Position numbers and translations under genes: made by a program. Shown here one piece after another: positions 26,628 to 35,047 of a DNA stretch of 64,000 bases (positions within the stretch are counted from its first letter, which is position 1; each line of letters begins with the position of its first letter). This DNA is from Flavobacterium aquicola. Its GTDB lineage: Bacteria > Bacteroidota > Bacteroidia > Flavobacteriales > Flavobacteriaceae. The DNA is taken from assembly GCF_003385115.1 (NCBI RefSeq), contig NZ_QUNI01000003.1:124001-188000 (forward strand), in the 5' to 3' direction. The notes under the pieces were generated by a model. That model searched no databases. It saw only the letters and a program-made list of their open reading frames with translations, and was not told the DNA's origin.

Positions 26628-29288
26628 ATGCAGTTTAATTTACCAGAAATCTGGAAAACGATACATTCTAAAAGGGACGTGCTTTTACTGCTGTTCCTTT
26701 TTCAAATTAGTTTTGGACAGCAGGCGCCAAAAGTGGAAAGAAAAATATATACCACCAAAGCATTAGGAACGCAGGCACCGCCAGTTATTGACGGGCTTTT
26801 AACTGATGCTGGCTGGGATATTGTAGATTGGACGGGAGATTTTATCGAAAATCTTCCCGATGAAAATACGGCACCTTTGGAACAGACCAAATTTAAGGTG
26901 GTGTATGATACCGAGTTTATTTATTTTGGCTTTCGATGTTATGACAGAGATCCAAAAGGAATCGTAAAAAGATTATCAAGACGAGATGGTTTTGAAGGAG
27001 ACTGGATCGAAATAAACATTAGTAGTCATAACGATAAGCTTACCGCATTTTCTTTTGCAGGGTCTGTTGCCGGAGTAAAAAGTGACGGTTTTATTTCAGA
27101 TAACGGAAAAACTTGGGAAGGAAACTGGAATCCAATCTGGTACCTGAAAACCAATGTTGATGAGGAAGGCTGGACAGCAGAAATAAAAATTCCGCTGAGC
27201 CAGTTAAAATTTAGTGATGCTTCGGAGCAATTCTGGGGATTAGAATCTACCCGAAGATATTTCAGGACAGAGGAGCGTTCGGTCTGGCAGCGTATTCCTC
27301 TCGATGCTCCGGGATGGGTAAGCGAGTTTGGCGAATTACATGGTTTGAATGGTTTGTCTCCAAAACGCCAGATAGAAATACAGCCGTTTGTACTTTCCAA
27401 ATTAGAAACATATCCGCCTGTAGCGGGAAATCCATATAAGGACGGTAATGATTTTAAAATAAATGGCGGACTGGATGCAAAGATTGGCATAACCAATGAT
27501 TTAACGTTAAATATGACTATCAACCCAGATTTTGGTCAGGTAGAAGCCGATCCTGCTGCAATTGCGCTGGATGGTTTTCAGATTTTTTATGAAGAGCGCC
27601 GTCCTTTTTTTGTGGAAAACAAAAATATCTTCGATTATATTTTTGCAGATAATCAGGATAATTTATTTTATTCCCGAAGAATTGGCGGTAATCCGCATGG
27701 TATTCCAAATGTTTCTGACCAGGCTTTTGTTGAAACTCCCACTAATTCAACGATTTTGGGAGCGGCAAAATTTAGCGGAAAAACAAAAAGTGGCTGGTCA
27801 ATTGGAGCACTCGAAAGTGTAACGAAAAATGAATTTGCCAGAATTCTGGAAAACGGCGAAGAAAGAAAAGAATTAGTAGAACCTTACACCAATTATTTAG
27901 TGGGCAGAGTTCAGAAAGATTTTAATAATCGCAATAGTTATATAGGTGGTATTTTTACGGCAACAAATCGGAACGTGGATGAAAATAATCTCAATTTTAT
28001 TCATAAATCGGCATATACATCGGGAATTGATTTTATGCACAATTGGAAGAATAGAAAGTATTATTTTAAAGGAAATGTGGTAATGAGCCAGGTAAATGGC
28101 AGTGAAGAAGCAATAATAATTACACAGCGAAGCATGACACATCTGTTTCAAAGAGCTGATGCTGATTATGTTTCTGTAGATCCAATGAGAACTTCGCTGA
28201 CGGGAACGGGAGGTAAATTCGAAATTGGAAAAGCAAGTGTTGGAAGCTGGCGTTATAATACCTCGTTAATGTGGAAATCTCCTGAGTTAGAGCTAAACGA
28301 TATTGGGTTTCTGCGTCAGGCTGATGAAATTAAGCAGTCTGCATTTTTATCCTATCAGACTTTAAAGCCATTTGGGCAGTTCAGAAAAATAACCACACAA
28401 TTGGAGCAGTTTACCAATTTTGATTTTGGAGGGAATTACAATAAAATGCAGTATACTTTGGGCGCAAGCTCCGTTTTAAAAAATAATTGGGAAGCAGCTG
28501 TCTCCCTGATTTATAAACCAGTAAATTATTCGAATTCTGTTTTGCAGGGCGGACCGCGATTCCGTTATTCGGAGGAGTTTTTTAAATCAGTCAGTATTAC
28601 ATCCGACAGCAGAAAAAAACTAAAATTCAACACAGCTGTTTATGATTCTCAAGGAAAAGACAATTCATTTTCTTATACAGAGTTTGGTTTGGGAGTTATT
28701 TATCAGCCGATTAATGCTTTTACGCTATCATTGAATCCCAGTTTTTCTGTCAATAAAAATAAACTGCAGTACATTACAGAATCCAATTTTAACGGTGACC
28801 CGCGATATATTACAGGAAATTTAAATCAAAATACATTGAGTGCTTCTATCCGATTGGATTATAACATCAATCCCAATCTGACAATTCAGTATTACGGACA
28901 GCCTTTTATTTCGAAAGGAAAGTATAATCAATTCAATAGGGTGACTAATCCATTGGCAGATTATTATGGTGACAGGGTTAGTTTGTTTAATGAAAATCAG
29001 ATTAGTTTTGATGAAGCTCATAATAGATACCAAATAGATGAAGACAGCAATGGTGAGGCAGATTATACGATTCACAATCCTAATTTTTCTGCCACTCAAT
29101 TTCAGTCTAACTTAGTAATGCGCTGGGAATATATTCCAGGTTCCGAGCTGTATTTGGTTTGGTCACAAGCAATAAAATCTAACAGTATTAGTGATGAAAA
29201 TTTATTTAACGAATTGAACTCGCAGCTTCTTGGTAGTAAGCCCGCCAATATTTTTTTGATAAAAATGACGTATCGATTTATGCTTTAG
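26628..29288 (+). CDS. DUF5916/CBM9-like outer-membrane protein
   Basis: The 886-residue exported protein is started at ATG 26628 (a GTG three bases earlier is the longer reading). A hydrophobic signal region ends near SFGQQ. Residues about 45-240 resemble the carbohydrate-binding family 9-like domain (PPVIDGLLTDAGWDIVDW, YIYFGFRCYDRDP, WTAEIKIPLSQLKF). The rest is rich in alternating beta-strands ending MTYRFML, a terminal aromatic pattern typical of outer-membrane barrels. Substrate and role are unknown; the 16-bp spacing behind the amylase suggests a joint operon and a role at the cell surface in glucan use. Confidence 0.83.
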   Translation: MQFNLPEIWKTIHSKRDVLLLLFLFQISFGQQAPKVERKIYTTKALGTQAPPVIDGLLTDAGWDIVDWTGDFIENLPDENTAPLEQTKFKVVYDTEFIYFGFRCYDRDPKGIVKRLSRRDGFEGDWIEINISSHNDKLTAFSFAGSVAGVKSDGFISDNGKTWEGNWNPIWYLKTNVDEEGWTAEIKIPLSQLKFSDASEQFWGLESTRRYFRTEERSVWQRIPLDAPGWVSEFGELHGLNGLSPKRQIEIQPFVLSKLETYPPVAGNPYKDGNDFKINGGLDAKIGITNDLTLNMTINPDFGQVEADPAAIALDGFQIFYEERRPFFVENKNIFDYIFADNQDNLFYSRRIGGNPHGIPNVSDQAFVETPTNSTILGAAKFSGKTKSGWSIGALESVTKNEFARILENGEERKELVEPYTNYLVGRVQKDFNNRNSYIGGIFTATNRNVDENNLNFIHKSAYTSGIDFMHNWKNRKYYFKGNVVMSQVNGSEEAIIITQRSMTHLFQRADADYVSVDPMRTSLTGTGGKFEIGKASVGSWRYNTSLMWKSPELELNDIGFLRQADEIKQSAFLSYQTLKPFGQFRKITTQLEQFTNFDFGGNYNKMQYTLGASSVLKNNWEAAVSLIYKPVNYSNSVLQGGPRFRYSEEFFKSVSITSDSRKKLKFNTAVYDSQGKDNSFSYTEFGLGVIYQPINAFTLSLNPSFSVNKNKLQYITESNFNGDPRYITGNLNQNTLSASIRLDYNINPNLTIQYYGQPFISKGKYNQFNRVTNPLADYYGDRVSLFNENQISFDEAHNRYQIDEDSNGEADYTIHNPNFSATQFQSNLVMRWEYIPGSELYLVWSQAIKSNSISDENLFNELNSQLLGSKPANIFLIKMTYRFML

Positions 29289-29409
29289 AAATTTCTAAAT
29301 GGTATTATTTAGCTGCTACTTTGATGTCGAAATTTGACAAGAGGCTATTGCGCAACAATTTTATAAACAGGTTTACTATGCAATTAGATTTGATTCTGTC
29401 GAAAAATTC
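29289..29409. other. Spacer after the DUF5916 gene
   Basis: First part of a 517-bp gene-free stretch. I see neither a terminator nor an ORF here. The tandem array at 29410-29577 and a leader (29578-29805) with a promoter-like site make up the rest. Confidence 0.4.
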
Positions 29410-29577
29410 ATCGAAAGATCAAAAAAGTCCATTCGAAAAAGGTGAGAGGTTGTTCGAAGTTTATAATTGAGAATCAGAAGTATGTAATCTGCGTTCCGAA
29501 GATTGTGTGATGTATTCCGAAGCATGTTTGACAGAGTCCGAAGACCTTTTGATGCAGTTCGAAGCTCGTTTGATGGC
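29410..29577. repeat. Degenerate 21-bp tandem repeat array (8 units)
   Basis: Eight consecutive 21-bp units start at 29410, 29431, 29452, 29473, 29494, 29515, 29536 and 29557. The left part of each is conserved, most clearly in units 5-8 (TTCCGAAG, TTCCGAAG, GTCCGAAG, GTTCGAAG), and the right part keeps a T-rich TTTGAtG-like end. Phase is never lost, so this is a true tandem array. In one minus-strand frame it would encode heptads beginning LRT/LRN, but I do not call a gene. Confidence 0.8.
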
Positions 29578-29656
29578 ACTATTTTTTCTACGAATGCCCA
29601 ATTTTACTAGGCGGAGCGTAAAAAGAGCATAAATCAACAAAAATTACTTTTACAGG

Positions 29657-29682
29657 TTTGTAATTTTAAATTTCTATATTTG
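29657..29682 (+). promoter_or_regulatory. Possible promoter upstream of the small secreted protein
   Basis: TTTG (29657-29660), 14 nt, TATATTTG (29675-29682). The -7 element is perfect but spacing is short. The gene starts about 120 bp downstream. Confidence 0.4.
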
Positions 29683-29805
29683 AGAGAAGAATAAAACGAG
29701 GCAAACTTTCGTTGATTTACCCGATTTTGGAGGTATTTACGAAGGTTGTTTCGTGTATGAACTAGTTGGCAGTAATCGCAAAAAAATAGTAGAATTCAGA
29801 AACTT

Positions 29806-30183
29806 ATGAAGAAACCATATTTGTATTTTATCTTTCAATTTTTGATATTATCTACAAGTTTTGCTCAACAGAAATTGTATGATGAAAAGAAAATAACAAA
29901 AGAAACTGAGTTGAATTTAGCAATCTCAAATTATAGAGGAATTGAAAATAAATCTATTATCTATTTTTTAGAAAACGACAACCAAACTTTGTCTGCTTAT
30001 GAAAGTGGAAAACTAAAATGGAAAACAAATGTTATTAAAGTTTGCGGAAAGCCGAAAGTTGGAGAAGCAAAAATCCGTTATATTAAACTTAATGGAAAAG
30101 TTCTTAATGTTACTTTTGGAAAACATTCTTGGGCTGAAGTTGATGTGAAAAGTGGAATAACGAAATTTATTGGTTCTGATTAA
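29806..30183 (+). CDS. Small secreted protein of unknown function
   Basis: The 125-residue protein has a clear signal peptide (MKKPYLYFIFQFLILSTSFA, cleavage before QQ). The mature part is Lys-rich with alternating beta-like segments (KSIIYFLENDNQTLSAYESG, GKLKWKTNVIKVCG, IRYIKLNGKVLNVTFG, WAEVDVKSGITKFIG). There is a single Cys in VCGKPKVGE. I do not recognise a family. Its stop is followed within 10 bp by copy A of the intergenic repeat that also follows vapC, so it behaves like a cassette gene in an accessory region. Confidence 0.65.
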   Translation: MKKPYLYFIFQFLILSTSFAQQKLYDEKKITKETELNLAISNYRGIENKSIIYFLENDNQTLSAYESGKLKWKTNVIKVCGKPKVGEAKIRYIKLNGKVLNVTFGKHSWAEVDVKSGITKFIGSD

Positions 30184-30192
30184 AAGCGACTA

Positions 30193-30294
30193 CTGCTAAC
30201 AGCCACTACAACGGATTTGGGCATTTGGTTTAATGGAAAAATGGTCTTGTATTTGGATGATTTGGCAAATCCGAAGAATGGGCTTAATTTAGTC
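30193..30294 (+). repeat. Cassette-flanking repeat, copy A
   Basis: It starts 9 bp after the stop of the secreted-protein gene with CTGCTAACAG and ends in a 33-bp block (30262-30294) that matches copy B at 29 of 33 positions, including GAATGGGCTTAATTTAGTC. Copy A has about 36 extra bases in the middle. The right part continues into non-coding sequence up to the toxin-antitoxin promoter. Confidence 0.75.
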
Positions 30295-30333
30295 CTAAAC
30301 TACTATGGTAGTGCGAGAACACTGGTAAAAATA

Positions 30334-30365
30334 TTTGACCAAAATCGGAAAAAAGTATATCTTTG
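30334..30365 (+). promoter_or_regulatory. Promoter of the toxin-antitoxin pair
   Basis: TTTG (30334-30337), 20 nt, TATCTTTG (30358-30365), a good Bacteroidota match ending 17 bp before the antitoxin ATG. The cassette thus carries its own promoter. Confidence 0.65.
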
Positions 30366-30382
30366 AATAAAACAGCACAAAA

Positions 30383-30622
30383 ATGACTTTTACTGACAAA
30401 AATATAATAGAAAATTACTTCGGATTATTCGAGAGCCTAAACTCAATGAGCAAGCTTGAACTAATTGAAAAGTTGACAAAATCATTAAAAGCAGAAACCA
30501 AAAGTAAAGAGACTAACTTTTATAAATCTTTTGGAGCATTTTCAAGTGAAAAAACTTCTGATGAAATAAATACTGAAATCAAATCAAGTAGAAAATTTAG
30601 AACAAAAGATATTAAATTCTAA
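30383..30622 (+). CDS. Putative antitoxin of a VapBC-like pair
   Basis: The 79-residue protein is small and charged (SMSKLELIEKLTKSLKAE, TNFYKSFGAFSSEKTSDE), mostly helical, with no recognisable AbrB/RHH DNA-binding motif. Its identity rests on position: its stop codon overlaps the ATG of the PIN-domain toxin by one base. The first 40 residues could form the DNA-binding or dimer part and the C-terminal stretch KSSRKFRTKDIKF the toxin-binding part, but this is inference. Confidence 0.72.
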   Translation: MTFTDKNIIENYFGLFESLNSMSKLELIEKLTKSLKAETKSKETNFYKSFGAFSSEKTSDEINTEIKSSRKFRTKDIKF

Positions 30623-31026
30623 TGAAATATTTACTAGATACTAATATCTGTGTACATTTTCTTCGTGGAAAATTTGAAGTTGACAAAATATTCAAATCAA
30701 AAGGTTTAGAAAACTGTTATATTTCAGAAATAACTGTTTTAGAATTAAGATTTGGTGCAGAAAATAGTGCTGATAAAATAAAATCACATAAAGCTGTAGA
30801 TATATTTTTAAAAGGAATTGTAATAATTCCAATCTACGGTTCAATAAAAAAATATGCTGAAGAAAAAGTTCGTCTAAATAAACTAGGTAAACCTCAAAAT
30901 GACGAATTTGATTTATTAATCGGTGTAACTGCAATAGAAAACAAATTAATTCTTGTAACCGAAAACACCAAAGACTTCGAAAGATTAAAAGGTATTGAAA
31001 TTGAGAATTGGATTGTACGTAAATAA
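30622..31026 (+). CDS. vapC: VapC-like PIN-domain ribonuclease toxin
   Basis: The 134-residue PIN protein has the acidic catalytic residues in place: D6 in MKYLLDTNICVHFLRG, a Glu in ISEITVLELRFGAE, the Asp in NDEFDLLIGVTAIE, and the final Asp in LVTENTKDFERLKGI. Members cleave RNA (often tRNA) and are neutralised by the cognate antitoxin, here the immediately upstream, translationally coupled gene. It looks intact. The stop codon is followed 5 bp later by copy B of the flanking repeat. Confidence 0.92.
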   Translation: MKYLLDTNICVHFLRGKFEVDKIFKSKGLENCYISEITVLELRFGAENSADKIKSHKAVDIFLKGIVIIPIYGSIKKYAEEKVRLNKLGKPQNDEFDLLIGVTAIENKLILVTENTKDFERLKGIEIENWIVRK

Positions 31027-31031
31027 TACTT

Positions 31032-31097
31032 CTGCCGACAGTTGTTACACGAGATTGGGGTTATTTGCCAAATTCGAATAATGGGTTTAATTTAGTC
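31032..31097 (+). repeat. Cassette-flanking repeat, copy B
   Basis: It begins 5 bp after the vapC stop with CTGCCGACAG and ends in the 33-bp block 31065-31097, 29 of 33 identical to copy A, in the same orientation relative to the preceding gene. Confidence 0.75.
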
Positions 31098-31177
31098 GAA
31101 AACCCGCTAAAACATTCACAAAAAAAACTTAGGCTTCAAAATTAATAATCTCATATACTGTGCAAATAAAAAAAGCA

Positions 31178-31220
31178 GGAATCGATACGGTTATTTACGT
31201 AACGACTTCTGCTCTTTTTT
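31178..31220. terminator. Hairpin between vapC cassette and the convergent hypothetical gene
   Basis: AGCAGGAATCG pairs imperfectly with CGACTTCTGCT across an 18-nt loop, flanked by A- and T-runs on the two sides. Likely a bidirectional terminator. Confidence 0.5.
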
Positions 31221-31222
31221 TA

Positions 31223-31627
31223 TTAAAAATAAAGTACTAGGAGTTTGCAGTCAATTCCTTTAAAACATAGACGAAAAAAAATAATACAAAGAACAGTTCT
31301 GAATGTTTTCTGCTGTTTCGCTTTAAGGATGTATCCATCTTTTTTTAATTCCCAAGTAAATAAAAGTTCAAATAGAGTGCTTTTTGGTTTTAAAATGAAA
31401 TCTGAAATTTGATAACTTTTATTCGCTTTTTTTAAAATTTCCAATTCTACTTGTTTTTTTTCAGTCCTTTGTGCTTCTTCAATTTGGGAAGTGTCAACTT
31501 TTCTGTTATGGAGTTCATCAAGAGCTAATTTTAACGCTCTTGGATTCCATTTTTTTGGAGCTCCTGCTATTTCTAACAATTCTTTAGTTGTTCTACTGTT
31601 AATTGGAGGGTTGAAATCATCAGTCAT
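31223..31627 (-). CDS. Hypothetical protein
   Basis: The 134-residue protein is not recognised. The first half is hydrophilic and helical (NSRTTKELLEIAGAPKKWNP, ALKLALDELHNRKVDTSQIE), the C-terminal third is hydrophobic and basic (FRTVLCIIFFRLCFKGIDCK) and may be a membrane segment. No signal peptide is evident. It stands alone between the accessory cassette and polA on the minus strand. It is real by length and start context but without functional evidence. Confidence 0.5.
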   Translation of the reverse strand: MTDDFNPPINSRTTKELLEIAGAPKKWNPRALKLALDELHNRKVDTSQIEEAQRTEKKQVELEILKKANKSYQISDFILKPKSTLFELLFTWELKKDGYILKAKQQKTFRTVLCIIFFRLCFKGIDCKLLVLYF

Positions 31628-31737
31628 TCTTATTTTTTAAATAAAGTTGCATAATATTCTAATTTGTTAATCGGTCTTTATATACTTGCAAAATAGTAAT
31701 TACTGAATACTAAAATCTGTAACCTGCCAACTTAAAA

Positions 31738-34578
31738 TCAATGCGCTTCCAGCCAATTTCTTCCCATTCCAATTTCAACATCCAATGGTACATCCATTTT
31801 GAAGGCGTTTTCCATTTCGTGTTTAATCATCGGCTGGATTTTTTCGAGTTCATCGTTGTGAACATCGAACACAAGCTCATCATGTACCTGCAGTAACATT
31901 TTTGATTTCCAGTTTTCGGAAACTAGTTTTTTATGAATATTAATCATCGCAATTTTGATAATATCGGCGGCAGAACCCTGAATTGGTGCGTTTACAGCAT
32001 TTCGTTCGGCACCGCTTTTTACCATCATATTGGCAGAATTTATGTCTTTCAAATAACGTCTTCTTCCTAAAACCGTCTGTACATATCCATTTTCTCTTGC
32101 AAAATCTACCTGATTAGACATGTACGATTTCAGTTTTGGATAAGTCGCATAATAGGCATCAATTAGCTCCGCGCTTTCTTTTCGCGAAAGCGAAGTCTGA
32201 TTTGACAATCCAAAGGCAGAAACGCCATAGATAATTCCGAAGTTTACAGTTTTGGCATTGCTACGCTGTTCTTTGGTCACTTCTTCTAAAGCAACGTTGA
32301 ATACTTTTGCAGCAGTACTTCTGTGAATGTCTTCGTTATTTTGAAAAGCTTTAATCATATTTTCCTCGCCGGATAAAGCGGCAATGATACGCAATTCTAT
32401 CTGAGAGTAATCCGCAGAAACCAAAGTGTAATTTTCATCTCGGGCAATAAATGCTTTTCGGATTAATCGTCCTCTTTCGGTACGGACCGGAATATTCTGC
32501 AGATTTGGATTATTAGAACTCAAACGGCCTGTTGCGGCAACAGTCTGCATATAATCGGTGTGAACGCGTCCTGTTTTGGAGTCAACCTGATTCGGCAACG
32601 CATCAATATAAGTACTTTGCAGTTTTACCATCTGACGCCACTCCAGAATATCACGGACAATTTCGTTGTCATTGGCTAAATACGACAAAACTTCTTCGCC
32701 GGTAGCATATTGACCGGTTTTGGTTTTCTTTTGTTTTGCTCCGCCGATTTTTAATTTGTCAAATAAAATATCGCCGAGCTGTTTTGGTGAAGCCAGATTG
32801 AATTTCTCGCCAGCAGTTTCATATATTTTTTGTTCCAATGCATTGCTTTCGGCAGCCATGTCAATTGACATCGACTTTAAGAAAGGAACGTCAAGGTTAA
32901 TTCCTTCCAATTCCATTGCAGCCAAAACAGGGATTAACGGAATTTCGATTTCGTCAAATAGTTTTTTGGTTTCGGCTTTGTCTAGAATCGGACTGAAATT
33001 CTGTTTTAACTGATAGGTAATATCAGCATCTTCGGCGGCGTATTCTTTGATATCTTCCAATGGTACGTCGCGCATTGTTTTTTGCCCTTTTCCTTTTTTA
33101 CCGATTAAATCTTCAATTGATTTTGGTGAATATTTCAAATAGGTTTCTGATAAAACATCCATATTGTGGCGCATATCGGGATTGATCAGATAATGCGCAA
33201 TCATCGTGTCGAATAGTTTTCCTTTTATCTGAACGCCATAATTTGAGAGAATCTTTAAGTCGTATTTTACGTTTTGACCAATTTTTTCGATGTCTTCATT
33301 TTCGAAAAAAGGCTTGAATTTGTCAACCAAAGTCTGAGCTTCTTCTCTGCTTTCTGGAAACGGAACATAAAATGCTTTTCCTTTTTCGAAAGAAAATGAC
33401 ATTCCAACCAGTTCGGCGTTTAAGGCATCAATCCCTGTAGTTTCGGTATCAAAACAAACGGAAGTCTGCTGAAGTAAATTTTGCAAAAGCAATTTTACGG
33501 CAAAATCACCTTGTATGATTTGGTAAAAATGTTCAGTATTTTCAAGAGTTGCGTAGAACGAACTGTGTTGTGCTTCGCCAGTTTCTTCTTCAGAAAATCC
33601 AAATAAATCGAATTGTTCTTCGTTGGATTTTTTTGCTGGTGCTTTTTTGGCAGTTGCAGTTTCTGGGCTTGTTGTAGTTTCTTCTTCAGCAGATGGATTG
33701 TACAATTTGTCAAACTGTGCTTTCATCTGGCGAAATTCCAGTTCCTGAAACAGCGCATCGGTTTTTTCAACATCGGGTTTGGATAATTCATACTCTGTCT
33801 CGTTGAAAGTTACGGGACAGTCGAGTAGGATAGTTGCTAGTTTTTTAGACAATAATCCCAACTCAGCATTGGCTTCGATTTTTTCTTTTATAGCGCCTTT
33901 CAGTTGATGCGTGTTGGCCAAAAGATTTTCCATTGAGCCATATTCTTTTAAGAATTTTTTGGCTGTTTTTTCTCCAACTCCTGGTAATCCTGGAATGTTA
34001 TCGGCGGCGTCGCCCATCATTCCTAGAAAATCGATTACTTGCTCAGGACGCTCTATTTCAAATTTTTCTAAAACTTCGGGAACTCCCCAGATTTCGATTC
34101 CGTTACCCATTCGCGCGGGTTTGTACATGAAGATGTTTTCGGAAACTAATTGTGCAAAATCCTTATCGGGTGTTACCATGAAAACCTGATAATTTTGTTT
34201 TTCGGCTTGTTTGGCGATGGTTCCAATTAGGTCGTCAGCTTCAAAACCAGCGACTTCTATAATTGGGATATGCATTGCTTTTAATAATTCACATATATAT
34301 GGAACAGCTATTTTTATTGCTTCGGGAGTTTCGTCACGGTGTGCTTTGTATTCCTGATACATTTCGTAGCGGTAAGTACTTCCGCCTTTGTCAAAAGCTA
34401 CGGCTAAATGATCTGGTTTTTCACGTTTGATTACATCCATCAGGGCATTCATAAACCCCATAATAGCCGAAGTATCCATTCCTTTTGAATTGATTCTTGG
34501 GTTTTTGATAAAGGCGAAATAACCACGAAATATTAGAGCGTAAGCATCGAGAAGGTAAAGACGTTTTTGAGTTGACAT
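31738..34578 (-). CDS. polA: DNA polymerase I
   Basis: Repair and Okazaki-fragment polymerase with three domains. The N-terminal 5'-nuclease occupies about residues 1-290 (YLLDAYALIFRGYFAF, FEADDLIGTIAKQAE, DFLGMMGDAADNIPGLPGVG). A 3'-5' exonuclease spans about 340-530, with FDTETTGIDA and the second and third acidic motifs NVKYDLKIL and EYAAEDADITYQL retained. The polymerase domain spans about 550-946 (VSADYSQIELRIIAALSGEE, RSNAKTVNFGIIYGVSAFGL, LLQVHDELVFDV). The 946-residue length fits. The proofreading residues appear complete. It stands alone, minus strand. Confidence 0.98.
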   Translation of the reverse strand: MSTQKRLYLLDAYALIFRGYFAFIKNPRINSKGMDTSAIMGFMNALMDVIKREKPDHLAVAFDKGGSTYRYEMYQEYKAHRDETPEAIKIAVPYICELLKAMHIPIIEVAGFEADDLIGTIAKQAEKQNYQVFMVTPDKDFAQLVSENIFMYKPARMGNGIEIWGVPEVLEKFEIERPEQVIDFLGMMGDAADNIPGLPGVGEKTAKKFLKEYGSMENLLANTHQLKGAIKEKIEANAELGLLSKKLATILLDCPVTFNETEYELSKPDVEKTDALFQELEFRQMKAQFDKLYNPSAEEETTTSPETATAKKAPAKKSNEEQFDLFGFSEEETGEAQHSSFYATLENTEHFYQIIQGDFAVKLLLQNLLQQTSVCFDTETTGIDALNAELVGMSFSFEKGKAFYVPFPESREEAQTLVDKFKPFFENEDIEKIGQNVKYDLKILSNYGVQIKGKLFDTMIAHYLINPDMRHNMDVLSETYLKYSPKSIEDLIGKKGKGQKTMRDVPLEDIKEYAAEDADITYQLKQNFSPILDKAETKKLFDEIEIPLIPVLAAMELEGINLDVPFLKSMSIDMAAESNALEQKIYETAGEKFNLASPKQLGDILFDKLKIGGAKQKKTKTGQYATGEEVLSYLANDNEIVRDILEWRQMVKLQSTYIDALPNQVDSKTGRVHTDYMQTVAATGRLSSNNPNLQNIPVRTERGRLIRKAFIARDENYTLVSADYSQIELRIIAALSGEENMIKAFQNNEDIHRSTAAKVFNVALEEVTKEQRSNAKTVNFGIIYGVSAFGLSNQTSLSRKESAELIDAYYATYPKLKSYMSNQVDFARENGYVQTVLGRRRYLKDINSANMMVKSGAERNAVNAPIQGSAADIIKIAMINIHKKLVSENWKSKMLLQVHDELVFDVHNDELEKIQPMIKHEMENAFKMDVPLDVEIGMGRNWLEAH

Positions 34579-34674
34579 ATTGAAAAAATTAGTCCGTAAA
34601 AGTAGGGAATTGAGTTTTAAAAATGAATTTGTTGTTTAAATTTATAATTGGTATTCTAGAAGTTTTAGCGCAGT

Positions 34675-34748
34675 TTTGTCATCTCGACGAAGGAGAGATC
34701 ATATAACGTAAGCAACTAGTGTGATTCCTCGTTCCTCGGAATGACAAA
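34675..34748. repeat. Short element with imperfect terminal inverted repeats
   Basis: The left end TTTGTCATCTCGACGAAGGA and the right end (reading inward on the other strand) TTTGTCATTCCGAGGAACGA are imperfect inverted repeats enclosing about 25 bp. The pairing reaches into GCGCAG / CTGTGC flanks. It looks like a non-coding, MITE- or REP-like sequence. Confidence 0.7.
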
Positions 34749-34802
34749 CTGTGCGGAGAATTCATTGTCGATATAGCAGATTTTATGAAAACGAAATGTT
34801 GT

Positions 34803-34880
34803 CTTTTAGCCCCGATAGAAACGAAAATCCTTGTAGGCCGGTGTTCGGCCTGCAAGATTGTAGTGGATAGCGGGAGGGAA
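34803..34880 (+). repeat. Interspersed hairpin element, copy 3
   Basis: AGCCCCGATAGAAACGAAAATC, split here as AGCCCCGATAG and AAACGAAAATC, precedes an 11-bp stem (34830-34840 with 34846-34856, one G-T pair, 5-nt loop). ATTGTAGTGGATAGCGGGA follows. The stem sequence differs entirely from copy 1, but stem length, loop length and flanks are the same. With the preceding element it fills most of the 469-bp gap before the small secreted gene. Confidence 0.8.
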
Positions 34881-34972
34881 CTTGTAATAAATCACAAATG
34901 TTCTGCTCCAAAAAATAATTAAGGAAAACGAAATCAGTTAAGGGAAAGTTAAACTTTTTGGGAAAGATCAAT

Positions 34973-35007
34973 CTTCATTTCTTCTTCATTTTAGGGTTAT
35001 ACATTTG
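34973..35007 (+). promoter_or_regulatory. Predicted activator site and promoter of small secreted gene 1
   Basis: Two CTTCAT direct repeats (34973-34978 and 34984-34989, 11-bp period) precede the -7 element TACATTTG (35000-35007) and TTGACCTATAAATAA (35005-35019). The same arrangement with identical spacing lies in front of the paralogue at 37602. No -33 TTG is present; the repeats lie where it would be, as expected for an activator-dependent promoter. Confidence 0.65.
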
Positions 35008-35047
35008 ACCTATAAATAAACAGTTAATAATTTAAATTTTAGAAATC

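Noticed and set aside
29410..29577. CRISPR-like array
   Set aside because: The 21-bp units are contiguous with no spacers, diverge gradually, and no cas genes are present. It is a plain tandem array.
29376..29579. Minus-strand ORF of 67 residues with LRT/LRN heptads
   Set aside because: It is the by-product of the 21-bp repeats, begins and ends inside them, has no promoter or ribosome site I can see, and looks decayed.
30193..31097. Canonical integron attC sites
   Set aside because: Neither copy has convincing RYYYAAC/GTTRRRY boxes and no integrase is in the window. I report them only as cassette-like repeats.
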